Source of the DNA: Pelotomaculum sp. UBA5255
Lineage (GTDB): Bacteria; Bacillota; Desulfotomaculia; Desulfotomaculales; Pelotomaculaceae
Direction of reading: 5' to 3'
Length of the DNA: 13,920 nt
Assembly (NCBI GenBank): GCA_002408725.1
Contig: DHTR01000096.1
Span: 1,972 to 15,891, forward strand
Shown here piece after piece: positions 1-7,641 of this stretch. Made by a program: the position numbers and the translations under genes. Below the pieces are notes generated by a model. That model ran no database searches and had not been told where the DNA came from. It saw nothing but the letters and a program-made list of their open reading frames with translations. Numbering within the stretch: the first letter of the stretch is position 1; every line of letters begins with the position of its first letter.

Positions 1-1477
1 GCGCCAGATAAGGCACTCCGAAGGAACGCAGACCGGCCATGTGGATCAGCATCGCCAGTACTCCGGTCATCACCCCGAACAAACCCAGAGTGGCGGCCAG
101 GAGCATTAGGGGAAAGCGAATCAGACGCATTGACAGGGCCTGGTTATAGGCCGGGATCATGAAGGAGGCAATCCCGGTTATAGCAACCACAATAACCATC
201 AACGGAGATACGATGCCCGCCTGGACTGCCGCCTGGCCGATCACCAGGGCGCCGACGATACTAACGGCCTGGCCCACCGCCCGGGGCAGCCTGATCCCGG
301 CTTCCCGCAGGGCTTCAAAGGTTATTTCCATAACCAGCGCCTCCAGCACGGCAGGGAAAGGGACCCCTTCCCTGGCTGCAGCAATGCTGATCAGGAGCTG
401 CGTCGGAATCATCTCCTGGTGAAAGGTGGTTACGGCAATATAAAAGGAGGGCAAGAGCAAGGAAATCGCCAACCCGAGAAAGCGCAGAAGCCTGATCGCC
501 GTGGCGTAATAGTATCGCTCGTAGTAATCCTCCGGGCTCTGCAACATGTCGCCAAATTCGATGGGCAGATAGAGGACCATCGGTGTGCCGTCGGTGAAGA
601 TACACACCCTTCCTTGAAGTAGGCTTGACACAACCCGGTCCGGCCTTTCGCTATAACCTATCTGTGGAAATGGGGAATAAGGGTCATCTTGAATTAGCTC
701 CTCAATGTAGCCACTTTCCAGGATTCCATCGATATCAATTCGGCCGAGCCGACTCTTTACCTCACGGAGGAGTCCGGGAGAAACCAACCCCTTCAAGTAA
801 GCGATGTTAATCGCTGTATTGGTCTCCCGTCCCAGGTTCAGGCCTTCTATGACCAGGTTGGGTGAGCGCAGCCTGCGCCTGACCAGAGAGGTATTCACCC
901 CAATCGTCTCGGTGAAACTTTCCTTTGAGCCCCGCATGACCACTTCAACATCGGCCTTTTCAACCGGGCGCTGGGGCCAGTCTTTGAGGTCGACAAGCAG
1001 AGCCTCGGCACAGCCATCAACAAATAACGCCACACCCCCGTACAGGATCGAGTTGGTGACATCGTACATGCTGGATGCTTTAGAACGAACTTCTGCGGCT
1101 GTTAAAATTGATTTTTCGATTAGTTCAATTACATCCCCCCTCGACCGGTCAATTCCGGCCAGGGAGTTCTCCAGCATCAGCGGCCTTAGAATACTTTCAC
1201 CGACCCTGGCGTCTTTGGTCAAACTAGCCAGGTAAACCAACCAGGCGTACTTACTGCCTGTTCCCAGCCTGAACTCCCTGGATACGATGTCGGTGTTCCG
1301 GCCTAAAATACCTTCCAGGTAGACCCTGTTTTCTTTGAGGTTCTTCGAGATCTTCGTACTTTTCAAATCCTCATCCTGGATTACTTTGCCCTTTAGAGGC
1401 TCCGGCCGATCTATGGCAGGTCCCGGCTTTTTGGCCGCTCTTTTTTTAAGTAATCTGGTAAAAATACCTGATCCCAA
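1..1477 (-). CDS. gerA: GerA-family spore germination protein (3' end outside window)
   Basis: This is the A subunit of a Ger-type nutrient germinant receptor, which sits in the inner spore membrane and acts with B and C subunits. About 492 codons are open from 1477 to the window edge, with no stop, so the C-terminus is missing. The hydrophilic N-terminal domain contains the family-typical stretch around residues 45-70 (ISKNL, DIVSREF). Membrane segments follow. The hallmark PTQLLISIAAAREGVPFP lies near residues 355-372 and a YNQALSMRLIRFP motif near 440. An in-frame TAA lies just upstream at about 1514-1516. The only well-placed start after it is TTG at 1477, preceded by a GGGGG ribosome-binding site 11-15 bases upstream; the first in-frame ATG would remove about 85 conserved residues. 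The B-type gene is divergent rather than downstream; a C subunit could lie further left. Family is certain; the start is likely. Confidence 0.95.
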   Translation of the reverse strand, partial: MGSGIFTRLLKKRAAKKPGPAIDRPEPLKGKVIQDEDLKSTKISKNLKENRVYLEGILGRNTDIVSREFRLGTGSKYAWLVYLASLTKDARVGESILRPLMLENSLAGIDRSRGDVIELIEKSILTAAEVRSKASSMYDVTNSILYGGVALFVDGCAEALLVDLKDWPQRPVEKADVEVVMRGSKESFTETIGVNTSLVRRRLRSPNLVIEGLNLGRETNTAINIAYLKGLVSPGLLREVKSRLGRIDIDGILESGYIEELIQDDPYSPFPQIGYSERPDRVVSSLLQGRVCIFTDGTPMVLYLPIEFGDMLQSPEDYYERYYYATAIRLLRFLGLAISLLLPSFYIAVTTFHQEMIPTQLLISIAAAREGVPFPAVLEALVMEITFEALREAGIRLPRAVGQAVSIVGALVIGQAAVQAGIVSPLMVIVVAITGIASFMIPAYNQALSMRLIRFPLMLLAATLGLFGVMTGVLAMLIHMAGLRSFGVPYLA

Positions 1478-1531
1478 ACCACAACCCCCATGGATCGTAA
1501 AATAAAAAGTAACTTACTACATATCTTTGAT

Positions 1532-1561
1532 TATTATGGCTAAAATATCTCTAATTATGAG
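1532..1561 (-). promoter_or_regulatory. Candidate sigma-G (forespore) promoter for gerA
   Basis: On the minus strand the sequence CATAATA (1532-1538) matches the sigma-G -10 consensus. It lies 17 bp downstream of CTCATA (1556-1561), which matches four of six positions of the -35 TGCATA. Transcription would start near 1525, about 48 bases before the TTG start. Ger receptor operons are generally sigma-G controlled, so both location and motif fit. The region is AT-rich, so a chance match is possible. Confidence 0.4.
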
Positions 1562-1664
1562 CGACCTCCGAATAAACAAAAATATGTTAGCAAGTTTGAC
1601 TTTTGTGTTTGATCAGAATAGCTTAATTTTTATGATTGAGGAATTGATACCGTCAGTAATTATC

Positions 1665-1698
1665 AAAAAAAATATCCCTGTTTGGTTCAAGGGATATT
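1665..1698 (-). terminator. Rho-independent terminator-like hairpin, leftward
   Basis: Nine perfectly complementary bases, AATATCCCT (1671-1679) and AGGGATATT (1690-1698), enclose a 10-base loop. On the minus strand the stem runs straight into eight consecutive T residues. This is the layout of an intrinsic terminator reading leftward. No leftward gene lies between it and the rightward permease gene at 1872, so what it terminates is unclear. It could end an unseen RNA, block antisense transcription, or act as an attenuator if gerA has a second promoter further right. Confidence 0.6.
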
Positions 1699-1728
1699 AG
1701 CCTGAAAATAAATTTCTCCTATACCGAT

Positions 1729-1796
1729 CGAATGTAGGTTCAACTCCATTCGCACAAATGCAACTTGGTTCCGCGCAATTCGGCGCTAATGCGCCG
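1729..1796. repeat. Pair of short palindromes, possible REP-like element
   Basis: CGAATG (1729-1734) is mirrored by CATTCG (1747-1752), with a weaker inner GG/CC pairing. Twenty-nine bases further on, CGGCGC (1781-1786) pairs perfectly with GCGCCG (1791-1796) around a TAAT loop. Two GC-rich stems in an otherwise AT-rich spacer could be a degenerate repetitive extragenic palindrome or operator sites. No second copy is visible in this window, so repeat status is unproven. Confidence 0.3.
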
Positions 1797-1871
1797 TGTT
1801 CGATTGAAATTAAACATGCACCGCTTGCAGCATGGGCAATTATATTCTAATAGTGACGGGGTTTGCATTAG

Positions 1872-2960
1872 ATGCTAGAAAAAGGGAAAATTACCAGTGT
1901 TGCTGTTTTTTTCTCGCTCATGAACGTTATTGGGGCTACAGCTGTAGTAGCTCTTCCTGGCACAGCGGCCCGTTTCGCCGGAAGGGACGCCTGGCTGGTA
2001 CCTATTGTCTCCTCTATTTCCGGGCTCGTCGTGATCTTGCTGGTTACAGAGCTGGGCCGTAGATTTCCCGGAAAGACCTTAATCGAGTATACCCAGGAGA
2101 TCTTGGGAAGCTGGGTCGGTAAAGTTATTGGCGCACTTTATATGATTTTCTTTATCCTAATTAGTAGCGTGATCATCCGGGAGTTCGGTGAACTGTTCGC
2201 CACCACGCTGATGCCGCATACGCCTATTTTGATTTTTCACATTTCAATTGTTCTTTTAGCAGCTTATTCTATCCGCTCCGGCCTGGAAGTGATCGGCAGG
2301 TTATCCGAATTGATTTTACCCTGGGTAATTATCCTCTATGTCACTGTAATCTTATTTAGCTTACAAACGGCGGATTTTCAACGTCTTCTGCCTGTGCTGG
2401 AAAACGGTTTTTCACCGGTTTTGCTGGGTTCGGTAGTAACCTTTGGGTGGTGGGGAGAAGTGGTGGTCTTGGCAATGCTTTTGCCTTACCTGGCAGTGCC
2501 CCGCAAAGGGAAGACAATAGGCGTCTGGTCGGTACTGCTATTATCCTTTATCCTGATCTTTGACGCAGTTATCAATACCGCTTTATTCGGACCCGAGGCC
2601 GCCCGGACGGTATTTCCAAGCTTTATGATCCTGAGTGAAGTTTTAGTTGGCGGATTCTTGCGCATCGACGCCGTCTTTGTGATTTTTTGGATGTCGGGAA
2701 TACTGGTCAAGCTAGCGATCTTTTATTACGCTGCCGTTTTGGGTACCGCACAGCTGCTCAACTTGAGTGATTACAGGCCTGTGGTATTGCCCATCGGCGT
2801 TATTCAAACCGCCTTTTCAATTTTATTATTTAAGAACTCCGTTGAAATAGATGCCCTGCGCATAGAGGCATTTCCCGTTTCTTTGTATTTTTTTGAATGG
2901 CTGCTCCCGCTGGCTTTGCTGCTCATCGCCATAATCAGGGGTTTTAAACCCAGGACTTAA
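1872..2960 (+). CDS. gerB: GerAB-type spore germination permease
   Basis: This is an inner-spore-membrane B subunit of a Ger nutrient receptor. The B subunits are members of the APC amino acid/polyamine transporter superfamily and are thought to bind the germinant. The 362 residues equal the usual family length and are almost wholly hydrophobic, compatible with ten membrane segments. The start MLEKGKI followed by a first membrane segment with GATAVVALPGTAARFAGRDAW is typical of the family, as is TLIEYTQEILG near residues 70-80. An in-frame TAG sits immediately before the ATG at 1872, so this is the earliest start. GACGGGG at 1855-1861 is a reasonable though slightly distant ribosome-binding site. 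No C subunit (GerAC lipoprotein) follows; the next gene converges on it and the stops overlap. It probably works with the divergent gerA and a C subunit encoded elsewhere. Confidence 0.93.
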   Translation: MLEKGKITSVAVFFSLMNVIGATAVVALPGTAARFAGRDAWLVPIVSSISGLVVILLVTELGRRFPGKTLIEYTQEILGSWVGKVIGALYMIFFILISSVIIREFGELFATTLMPHTPILIFHISIVLLAAYSIRSGLEVIGRLSELILPWVIILYVTVILFSLQTADFQRLLPVLENGFSPVLLGSVVTFGWWGEVVVLAMLLPYLAVPRKGKTIGVWSVLLLSFILIFDAVINTALFGPEAARTVFPSFMILSEVLVGGFLRIDAVFVIFWMSGILVKLAIFYYAAVLGTAQLLNLSDYRPVVLPIGVIQTAFSILLFKNSVEIDALRIEAFPVSLYFFEWLLPLALLLIAIIRGFKPRT

Positions 2961-4243
2961 ACGAGCAGCAGCTCCCGGGCCACCCCTACCATGTACAGGG
3001 AACCGGTGATGCAAATCATTTCTCCCGGCCCGGCCAGGGACAGGGCTTTGCACACCGCCTCCCCGTTGTCCTCCAGCAGGTAGACCTCGGAGGCGTGGCG
3101 CCTGGCCTCCCCGGCCAGTTCCCGCCAGTTTCCCGCCCTGGGGTTATTGGGCCGGGTCACCACCACCGCCCTGGCTGCGGCGGCCAGTTCAGCAGTCACC
3201 TTGGCCCGCTCTTTATCACCCAGCATGCCGATAACCAGGACCATGCTCCTGCCCGGAAAATACTCCTCCAGCGCCCGGCGCAAACACCTGGCGCCTTCGT
3301 AATTGTGGGCGCCGTCAATAATCACCAGTGGCTCCCGGCGCATGATTTCCAGCCTCCCCGGCCACCTGGTCCGGGCAAGACCCCGGCGCACTGCGCCGCC
3401 GTCCAGGGAAACGCCCAGGTCCATTAAAACCTCTGCGGCAGCCACTGCAGTGGCTGCGTTGATCAGCTGGTGCCTGCCCAGGAGGGGGAGGAAAAGGTCT
3501 TGGTAGACCCTTCTGCGGCCCCGAAGGATCAAGGACTGGCCGGAAAGGTCCCAGGAAACAGGCTCCCAGCTAATTTCCCGACCCACCGCGTAAAGCCGGG
3601 AATTATTGTCCCGGCAGACGTCCTCGATAACCTCCAGCGCCTCCCCGCCCGCTGCTGTAATCACCGGTGCGCCGGGTTTAATGATCCCGGCCTTAACCCG
3701 GGCAATTTCCTTAATGTTATGCCCCAGGTAATCCATATGGTCCATTGATACGTTGGTGATAATTGAAAGCAATGGCTGCACAACGTTTGTAGAGTCAATC
3801 GCCCCCCCCAGGCCCACTTCAACAACCAGGAAATCCACCTTCTCCCGGTTGAAATACAGCATTGCCAGGGCGGTGCCCACCTCAAATTCAGTGGGGTGTT
3901 CAAAACCTTCCACAACCATAGCTTCCAGATGAGGCCGGAGTTCCCCGATCAGACCGGCCACCCGTTCTTCTGAAATCTCCGTCCCGTTAATCTGGTATCT
4001 TTCGGTGTAGGAATGCAAGTGAGGGGAGGTAAAAGTCCCAACCCGGTAGCCGCCCTCCCGCAGGATAGCAGACAGCATGGCTGTGGTGGAACCTTTACCG
4101 TTTGTTCCGCCAATGTGGATAACCTTTAATTCAAGATGAGGGTTGCCCAGGCGTTTTAACAATTCCTGAATGCGGCCAAGTCCAAAATTAAACCCGAACC
4201 TGGCCAGGTTGGCGAGGTAATCCAGGGCTTCCTGATAGTTCAA
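2957..4243 (-). CDS. folC: Folylpolyglutamate synthase / dihydrofolate synthase FolC
   Basis: This is a cytosolic Mur-ligase-family enzyme that adds glutamate to dihydropteroate and/or folates using ATP. From the chosen start the protein has 428 residues, normal for FolC. The P-loop HIGGTNGKGSTT is at residues 43-54. It is followed by TFTSPHLHSYTERYQING, then VEVGLGGAIDSTN (usually GGRLDATN, so R is replaced by A here), SMDHMDYLG with the KAGIIKPG lysine segment, and DGAHNYEGA and GMLGDKERAK in the C-terminal domain. An open frame extends to 4312, but TTG at 4243 has an AGAGGAG Shine-Dalgarno 8 bases upstream, and family proteins begin at this NYQEALDYL segment. The extra 23 upstream codons would not fit the family. 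It lies downstream of valS on the same strand with a 267-bp gap, so they may be cotranscribed. Its stop overlaps that of the convergent permease. Confidence 0.97.
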   Translation of the reverse strand: MNYQEALDYLANLARFGFNFGLGRIQELLKRLGNPHLELKVIHIGGTNGKGSTTAMLSAILREGGYRVGTFTSPHLHSYTERYQINGTEISEERVAGLIGELRPHLEAMVVEGFEHPTEFEVGTALAMLYFNREKVDFLVVEVGLGGAIDSTNVVQPLLSIITNVSMDHMDYLGHNIKEIARVKAGIIKPGAPVITAAGGEALEVIEDVCRDNNSRLYAVGREISWEPVSWDLSGQSLILRGRRRVYQDLFLPLLGRHQLINAATAVAAAEVLMDLGVSLDGGAVRRGLARTRWPGRLEIMRREPLVIIDGAHNYEGARCLRRALEEYFPGRSMVLVIGMLGDKERAKVTAELAAAARAVVVTRPNNPRAGNWRELAGEARRHASEVYLLEDNGEAVCKALSLAGPGEMICITGSLYMVGVARELLLV

Positions 4244-4319
4244 GATGATTGCTCCTCTTAAAGTAAGCGTTATTTGCAAACCATACCGGCGAGACCATAA
4301 ATCGGCGCTCATTAGTAGA

Positions 4320-4419
4320 GCAGGACTCCGTCAAAGTCAGGCAAATGCACAACATGTTGTTATCACATTCTGAATAATACAACATCGTAACTTTTAAGGT
4401 GACTTTGACGTGGTCCTGC
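4320..4419. repeat. 100-bp imperfect inverted repeat (MITE-like or structured RNA)
   Basis: The arm GCAGGACTCCGTCAAAGTCA (4320-4339) is repeated inverted at 4400-4419, with 18 of 20 positions complementary. The 60-base interior holds a perfect 12-base palindrome ACAACATGTTGT (4349-4360). It also has a second nested pairing, ATGTTGT (4354-4360) with ACAACAT (4379-4385), so the whole unit could fold as a two-level hairpin. It lies between the valS stop and the folC start. There is no T-tract after it, so it is not a standard terminator. No clear target-site duplication is seen. Confidence 0.65.
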
Positions 4420-4510
4420 ATTTATATTTATACTGCTACCCTGAAAATACAGTTTTTATTTTCTGGTGGGTTGCGTCAGCGGCATGGAAGTCTATTAGTC
4501 TTTGCCTTGC

Positions 4511-7159
4511 TCAATTGCTTTTCAGTATAGCCAGCCTTTCCCTGACTGCAGACTGCTTTTTGGCCAGCTCGTCTTCTTTGGCTCTCTCTTTTTCCACCAC
4601 GTCCGCCGGGGCCTTGCCTAGAAACCCGGGATTGCTCAACTTCCCCCGTACCCGCGCCAGGTCCTTCTCCACCGCCGCCAGCTCTTTTTCCAGACGGGCG
4701 GCTTCCTTACTCACGTCGATCAGGCCTTTCAGCGGAACGAATATTTCCACACCCCGGGTCACCGCGTGGGCGGCTTGTTCCGGAACCGCTTGTAAACTGG
4801 AGGATGTTTTTAGTTCGGCGCCGGCCAGCAGACTGATATAGGCTCCCGCCTTTTTCAGCAGAGAGCGAACCGCATCCCCCGGGGCAGCCAGCAAGACTTC
4901 CGCCCTGCGGCTCGGAGGAACATTCATCTCGCTGCGGATATGACGGATGGCCCTGGTAATGTCCATCAGTACCTCCATCTCCCTCTCTGCCTCAATATCT
5001 TCCAGTTCTTGACGGGGCTCGGGCCAGGTTGCGCGCATGATGGTAACCCCCCTGCCGGGCAGGTGCTGCCAGATTTCTTCCGTAATAAAGGGCATGAAGG
5101 GATGCAGAAGTTCGAGTGTCCCCTTTAAAACCGAGGCCAGCACATGCTGGGCAGTAGCCCGGTCCGGGGGACTGGTTTTACCGTACAGCCTGGGCTTGGC
5201 CAGCTCGATATACCAGTCGCAAAACTCACTCCAGGTAAATTCGTATAGTACCCGGGCCGCTTCTCCCAGTTCATAGGCTTCCAGGAACCGGGTTACATCC
5301 CGGGCCATGGCCCGGTAGCGGCTGAGGATCCAGCGGTCGGCCAGGGTGTAATGCTCAGGTCTTCGCTCGGGCTCGAAATCTTCCAGGTTCATCAAGGCAA
5401 AGCGGGATGCGTTCCACAGCTTATTGGCAAAGTTGCGCGCTCCCTCCAGTCTCTCGAAATGAAAGCGCAGGTCATTCCCGGGAGTGTTTCCAGTCACCAG
5501 CATGAACCGCAGGCTGTCCGCTCCGTGGGACTCGATAACATCGATGGGGTCAACACCGTTGCCTAAAGACTTGCTCATTTTACGTCCAAGGGCGTCCATC
5601 ACCAGCCCATGAATAAAAACATCGGGGAAGGGGACGTCGTTCATAAAGGCCAGGCCGGAAAAAATCATCCGCGCGACCCAGAAAAAGATGATGTCCCTGC
5701 CGGTGACCATCACAGAGGTAGGGTAATAATAAGCCAGGTCCAGGGTCTGCCTGGGCCAGCCCAGTGTTGAAAAGGGCCAGAGCGCCGAGGAAAACCAGGT
5801 ATCCAGCACGTCGGGATCCTGTTCGCAGGCAGTGCCGCCGCACCGGTTGCAGCGGCTGACCGGCTCTTTAGAAACAATCATCTCTTCACAGTCCCGGCAG
5901 TACCAGACCGGGATGCGGTGCCCCCACCAGAGCTGGCGGGAAATACACCAGTCACGAATGTTTTCCATCCAGTCCAAATAAACCTTGGTAAACCGCTCCG
6001 GGATAAACCGGACGCGCCCTTCCCTGGCTGCCTCGACGGCAGGTGCGGCCAGGGGCTTCATTTTAACAAACCACTGGCGGGAAAGCATGGGCTCAATCAC
6101 GGTATTGCAGCGATAGCAATGCCCCACCGCATGGGCGTGGTCCTCCGTCTTGATCAGATAACCGCCTGCCTCAAGATCGCGCACGATTCGCTTGCGGCAT
6201 TCGTAACGGTCCAGTCCCCGGTAACGGGAACCTGCCTCCTCACTCATTCTTCCTTCCTTATTAATTACAATAACCTGGGGCAGGTCATGCCTTAAACCCA
6301 CCTCAAAGTCGTTAGGGTCGTGGGCCGGCGTAATTTTGACCGCTCCTGTGCCAAAGGAGGGATCGACGTACTCATCGGCAATGACGGGTATCTCCCGCCC
6401 AACCAGGGGCAGGATCAGTTTCTTGCCCACAGCGCCGATGTAGCGCTCGTCTCCCGGGTGTACAGCCACAGCTACGTCGCCCAGGATGGTTTCCGGCCGG
6501 GTAGTGGCAATCACCACAACGCCACCCCCGTCTTTAAATGGATATTTAACATGATAAAGGTGCCCGGGGCGGTCCTGGTGTTCGACCTCAATATCGGAGA
6601 TGGTGGTATGACACTTGGGACACCAGTTGGTAATGTAGTAGCCCCGGTAAATCAAGCCCCGCTCATACAGTTTAACAAAAACCTCCCGCACTGCTTCGGA
6701 ACATCCCTCGTCCATCGTGAAACGTTCCCGCTGCCAGTCGCAGGAAGAACCAAGCTTCCGTAGCTGGGTGGTGATCCGACTGCCGAACTGTTCCTTCCAG
6801 CCCCACACCCTTCTTAAAAACTCCTCCCGTCCCAGTTCATGGCGGGATTTACCTTCTTTTACCAACTGCTCTTCCACTCTGGCCTGGGTGGCTATGCCGG
6901 CATGATCGGTGCCGGGCACCCAAAGGACGTTATAGCCCTGCATCCTTTTCCAACGAATAAGGATGTCCTGAAGGGTGTTATCCAGGGCATGCCCCATGTG
7001 CAGCTGACCGGTCACATTGGGCGGGGGCATGACGATGCAGAACGGCTCCTGCTCAGTGTTAACTCCGGCGTGAAAATAACCGCTTTCTTCCCAGTATTTG
7101 TACCATTTATCCTCCACCGAACGGGGATCGTAGGTAATCGGTATGTCCGCTCTGGCCAA
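4511..7159 (-). CDS. valS: Valine--tRNA ligase
   Basis: This is a class I aminoacyl-tRNA synthetase that charges tRNA(Val). With the start chosen here it has 882 residues, the usual length. HMGH (the HIGH signature) is at residues 54-57, following PPPNVTGQL, and KMSKS is at 527-531. Cysteine pairs WCPKC and CRDC/CNRC, the WWGHRIPVWYC motif and a large editing domain (TTRPETILGD) lie between. An anticodon-binding domain and the ValRS-specific C-terminal coiled coil (from about DVSKEAARLEKEL to the end) complete it. The open frame allows GTG at 7195 or 7168, but TTG at 7159 has a clean AAGGAG 8 bases upstream, and LARADIPITYDP matches a normal ValRS N-terminus. Expression should be controlled by the T-box leader immediately upstream. 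folC follows downstream. Confidence 0.98.
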   Translation of the reverse strand: MARADIPITYDPRSVEDKWYKYWEESGYFHAGVNTEQEPFCIVMPPPNVTGQLHMGHALDNTLQDILIRWKRMQGYNVLWVPGTDHAGIATQARVEEQLVKEGKSRHELGREEFLRRVWGWKEQFGSRITTQLRKLGSSCDWQRERFTMDEGCSEAVREVFVKLYERGLIYRGYYITNWCPKCHTTISDIEVEHQDRPGHLYHVKYPFKDGGGVVVIATTRPETILGDVAVAVHPGDERYIGAVGKKLILPLVGREIPVIADEYVDPSFGTGAVKITPAHDPNDFEVGLRHDLPQVIVINKEGRMSEEAGSRYRGLDRYECRKRIVRDLEAGGYLIKTEDHAHAVGHCYRCNTVIEPMLSRQWFVKMKPLAAPAVEAAREGRVRFIPERFTKVYLDWMENIRDWCISRQLWWGHRIPVWYCRDCEEMIVSKEPVSRCNRCGGTACEQDPDVLDTWFSSALWPFSTLGWPRQTLDLAYYYPTSVMVTGRDIIFFWVARMIFSGLAFMNDVPFPDVFIHGLVMDALGRKMSKSLGNGVDPIDVIESHGADSLRFMLVTGNTPGNDLRFHFERLEGARNFANKLWNASRFALMNLEDFEPERRPEHYTLADRWILSRYRAMARDVTRFLEAYELGEAARVLYEFTWSEFCDWYIELAKPRLYGKTSPPDRATAQHVLASVLKGTLELLHPFMPFITEEIWQHLPGRGVTIMRATWPEPRQELEDIEAEREMEVLMDITRAIRHIRSEMNVPPSRRAEVLLAAPGDAVRSLLKKAGAYISLLAGAELKTSSSLQAVPEQAAHAVTRGVEIFVPLKGLIDVSKEAARLEKELAAVEKDLARVRGKLSNPGFLGKAPADVVEKERAKEDELAKKQSAVRERLAILKSN

Positions 7160-7198
7160 AGAATTCACTCCTTGTAAACGTAAATTTAGATTCACAAT

Positions 7199-7233
7199 AA
7201 AAAAACCCCTTCCGTCTCAAGGACGGATGAGGG
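7199..7233 (-). terminator. T-box regulated intrinsic terminator
   Basis: On the minus strand CCTC and TCCGTC pair with GACGGA and GGGG, one A-A mismatch apart, across a five-base CUUGA loop. The stem is followed by seven T residues. Its 5' arm overlaps the sequence that would pair with the T-box core in the antiterminator, as expected for the ON/OFF switch. Confidence 0.88.
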
Positions 7234-7533
7234 ATTCATCCGCGGTACCACCCTGATTTCCAGCCAAATACTGCACTCGCCCAGAGCAAAGGCTGCTGCC
7301 CGGTCATGATGTTCCGCAAGCTTCAATCAAGGGAAGCTCAATATTGGCGGCTCTCGGCTGTAACGGGCTAACCCGCCCGCACTTACTTCAAGTTCTGCGC
7401 GGAGGCTCAAGGGCGACAGGAGCGGAACGGGCAGGAAACCTTTCAGCCTCGGGTCTCCTTCTCTAAAATGGCCATGTAGCCAAAGCCCGAGGGACCTTCC
7501 CCTCCCTTTCACGGCCTTTAAAATATAATCATC
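7199..7533 (-). ncRNA. T-box riboswitch leader of valS
   Basis: The leader RNA senses uncharged tRNA and permits valS transcription when charged tRNA(Val) is scarce. The minus strand carries the diagnostic T-box core GGGTGGTACCGCG at 7241-7253. This is followed by the pairing partner of the antiterminator and then by the competing terminator. Upstream are a long stem I region (CCTCGGG/CCCGAGG pairing) and a CCGTTA...GAGAG segment usual at the end of stem I. Two valine codons are possible specifiers: GUA within GAAGUAAG (7384-7386), or GUU within GAAAGGUUUCC (near 7437-7439). I could not settle which by hand folding. The 5' end is set from the promoter described separately. Confidence 0.92.
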
Positions 7534-7539
7534 CAGAAT

Positions 7540-7568
7540 ATCTTAACGATTTTAATGAGCCGTGTCAA
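7540..7568 (-). promoter_or_regulatory. Sigma-A promoter for the valS T-box transcript
   Basis: A perfect -35 TTGACA (7563-7568, minus strand) is followed after exactly 17 bp by TAAGAT (7540-7545), four of six matches to TATAAT. The start of transcription would be near 7533, giving a leader of about 335 nt before the terminator end, a normal T-box length. Confidence 0.7.
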
Positions 7569-7641
7569 CTGAGATCTCGTCAATCCGGAGAATCAAAGAA
7601 ACGTTTTTCATTCATAACCGGTAGGACTCCCCTCCTATTGA

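Larger units (their letters stand above)
1478..1871. other. Intergenic region between divergent germination genes
   Basis: This 394-bp stretch has no convincing gene. It contains the gerA promoter candidate, an AT-rich section (about 1500-1670), a leftward terminator-like hairpin (1665-1698), and a series of palindromes from 1729 to 1834. The last of these is CATGC/GCATG at 1815-1819 and 1830-1834, close to the permease start. A possible -10 for the permease (TATTCTA, 1843-1849, sigma-G-like) has no good -35. The palindrome-rich half (1729-1834) looks less AT-rich than the 1500-1670 half, suggesting a patchwork origin. Confidence 0.5.

Noticed and set aside
315..633. Leftward open frames of 96 and 67 codons
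   Set aside because: They are alternative frames inside gerA, which reads continuously through this region in another frame with clear family motifs.
1687..1749. A 20-codon leftward frame ending in the orphan terminator loop
   Set aside because: It has no ribosome-binding site and no recognisable sequence, and is too short to distinguish from chance.
1832..2062. 76-residue rightward frame overlapping the permease start
   Set aside because: It is out of frame with the strongly supported permease and has no ribosome-binding site or family resemblance.
4244..4312. In-frame upstream extension of folC to 4312 (23 extra residues)
   Set aside because: The extension does not resemble FolC, has no good ribosome-binding site, and TTG 4243 has AGAGGAG at ideal spacing.
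4440..4466. Hairpin after valS (CCTGAAAATA / TATTTTCTGG, 9 of 10 pairs)
   Set aside because: It is AT-rich and weak, and no T-tract follows on the valS strand, so it is not supported as the valS terminator.
4410..4841. 143-residue rightward open frame
   Set aside because: It is antisense to the 3' end of valS, with serine/alanine-rich composition typical of a shadow frame.
7160..7195. Upstream GTG starts for valS (7195 and 7168)
   Set aside because: They lie upstream of or within the AAGGAG Shine-Dalgarno sequence itself, and 7195 abuts the T-box terminator.
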